Source of the DNA: Aquila chrysaetos chrysaetos
Taxonomy: Eukaryota; Chordata; Aves; Accipitriformes; Accipitridae
Direction: 5' to 3'
Length of the DNA stretch: 64,000 nucleotides
Assembly (NCBI RefSeq): GCF_900496995.4
Contig: NC_044030.1
Location: forward strand, 74,998,017-75,062,016
Shown here: positions 62,901 through 64,000 of the stretch, in pieces
Numbering within the stretch: position 1 is the stretch's first letter
Layout: every line of letters starts with the position of its first letter
Notes under the pieces: generated by a model
The model's database searches: none
The model's input: the letters and a program-made list of their open reading frames with translations, nothing else
Told to the model about the DNA's origin: nothing
Position numbers and translations under genes: made by a program

Positions 62901-64000
62901 AGTGTGTCACTTACTCGACACTGATATCTTAATGTACCACAGCTGCCCTCAACTGGGGACTGAATTTTCCCGTTTTGTAAGGTATTTGGTTTTGATAAGC
63001 TCCCTCCCCCTTCATTCCTCCCCAGTGAGAGCACAGCAAGCTGCAGCTTGAGCATGGCTTGCAGCCTGGTTCAAAGCTGTGCAGAGCAAATGGAGCAGCT
63101 GCTTTCTCATACCACCCACGGAAACAAGGGCAGTGTGTTTCAAGCTGCAGTTCTTGAGCAGAAGCCATGATTCCTCCTGTAGGAACTGAGCTGAAACTCC
63201 ATGTCACAGTGCTGCTTTGAGGTTGTCCTTTGGTATGGGGAAGTCACTTTTTATAAAGGCATTGGAAGCATAAATGGTTAGTGAAGAAGTGACTGAGGAC
63301 ATGAGTATGGACTGCCTTTTAGGTCACCTTGATGTGATACTTTCGTGAGTGGTGGCATGACCCTTCCTGGGCATGCTGAAATTCATTCATAAGTCCCATC
63401 TGCGCTGTTCAGCCTGAGGCTTCATGAATTTGGAGGAAAGAGAGGCAGAAGCCTTCTCCCCCAACACACCTATGATCACAACTGCAGACCTAAAATGTGC
63501 TGTCTGCTCTCAACATTTCTGCTTGCTTTTGGGCTGGACAGAGTGAAGCTAGGAAAAGAGTGTCAGCAGGTGGGTCAGTGTAGTCCAGACTGATGTTGCT
63601 TTTCCTCACAGACTTCTGTTTCTTCAAGCAAAATAATTTCTGTGGAGTGGAAGAAGTTGGGCTGTGACCTTGCCTTGCTCTGCTCTTGAGGAGAGTAAAG
63701 CTCCTGCCAGGCTTTCATCCACTGGAAAATGGGATAATTGTGCTTTCTTCCATCTATCTGCACATGCTGTGGCAGCTGTCATCATTTGTATCTCTGCTTT
63801 TCTGGCTGTTGACTGGGGTTCCTGTGGGTCACAGTAATACAAACAATACTTGTCAATAGAAACAATGCCACTTGTCATTTGATCAAATATCTGCATTTAG
63901 TTATTCTGTAATAAAGTTTGAGTTCTGTAGTATTAACATTGTCGTGCTCACTAGCTTGAAATTAGTTTTAGAATGTAAGTGAGCAGGAAGCCAAAACAGC

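Larger units (their letters stand above)
16045..64000 (+). other. ADAMTS12 intron 2, 5' portion, incomplete
   Basis: About 48 kb follows exon 2 without any exon I can support. I looked for the next prodomain exon (in human starting TGFFQLPHGDFF) and did not find it in the translated frames. The open frames here are short and unlike known proteins. ADAMTS12 is a very large gene in mammals, so a long second intron is expected. Transposon remnants and simple repeats are listed separately. The rest looks like unique intronic DNA. Confidence 0.8.

Noticed and set aside
1..64000. tRNA, rRNA or CRISPR-like arrays
   Set aside because: No regularly spaced direct repeats and no tRNA-like cloverleaf motifs were noticed. 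The only tandem repeats are short microsatellites and the duplications listed.

Overview
This looks like about 64 kb of vertebrate, most likely bird, nuclear DNA. It is mostly non-coding, and its genes have introns with GT/AG splice sites and CpG-island promoters. It carries a CR1 LINE tail with the ATTCTATG-type terminal repeat typical of birds, and a solo LTR of the avian 'GTGGTTTAACCCCAG' type. The protein content matches the RXFP3-ADAMTS12 neighbourhood, which lies on human 5p13 and on chromosome Z in birds. Z linkage is inferred from synteny and is not visible in the sequence.

Layout. Bases 1-1616 are the 3' flank and 3' UTR of a single-exon receptor gene on the minus strand (1654-2955). 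It encodes a rhodopsin-like GPCR that I identify as RXFP3, the relaxin-3 receptor. Its promoter CpG island runs to about 4000. About 5.7 kb of AT-rich intergenic DNA follows. A second CpG island (about 9660-11070) holds the promoter, the 5' UTR and coding exon 1 of ADAMTS12 on the plus strand (10658-10784). Intron 1 is 4.9 kb, then exon 2 lies at 15683-16044. From 16045 to the end I find no further coding exon, so the last 48 kb appear to be the 5' part of ADAMTS12 intron 2. That intron holds a solo LTR with a 5-bp target duplication, CR1 and L3-like LINE remnants, and several homopolymer tracts.

The two genes are divergent, with start codons about 7.7 kb apart, as in human. They are not known to share a pathway: RXFP3 is a Gi/o-coupled neuropeptide receptor, and ADAMTS12 is a secreted metalloprotease of the extracellular matrix.

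The most notable observation is in RXFP3. A run of seven C's near the 3' end shifts the frame, so the open frame ends in an unrelated short tail. One fewer C would restore a C-terminus closely resembling the conserved RXFP3 tail. This is either an assembly error or a real change to the receptor tail. Other points are an overlapping uORF/start arrangement in RXFP3, a perfect 52-bp tandem duplication in the ADAMTS12 island, and six G/C homopolymers of 14 bp or more. I found no evidence of a wholly new biological system.
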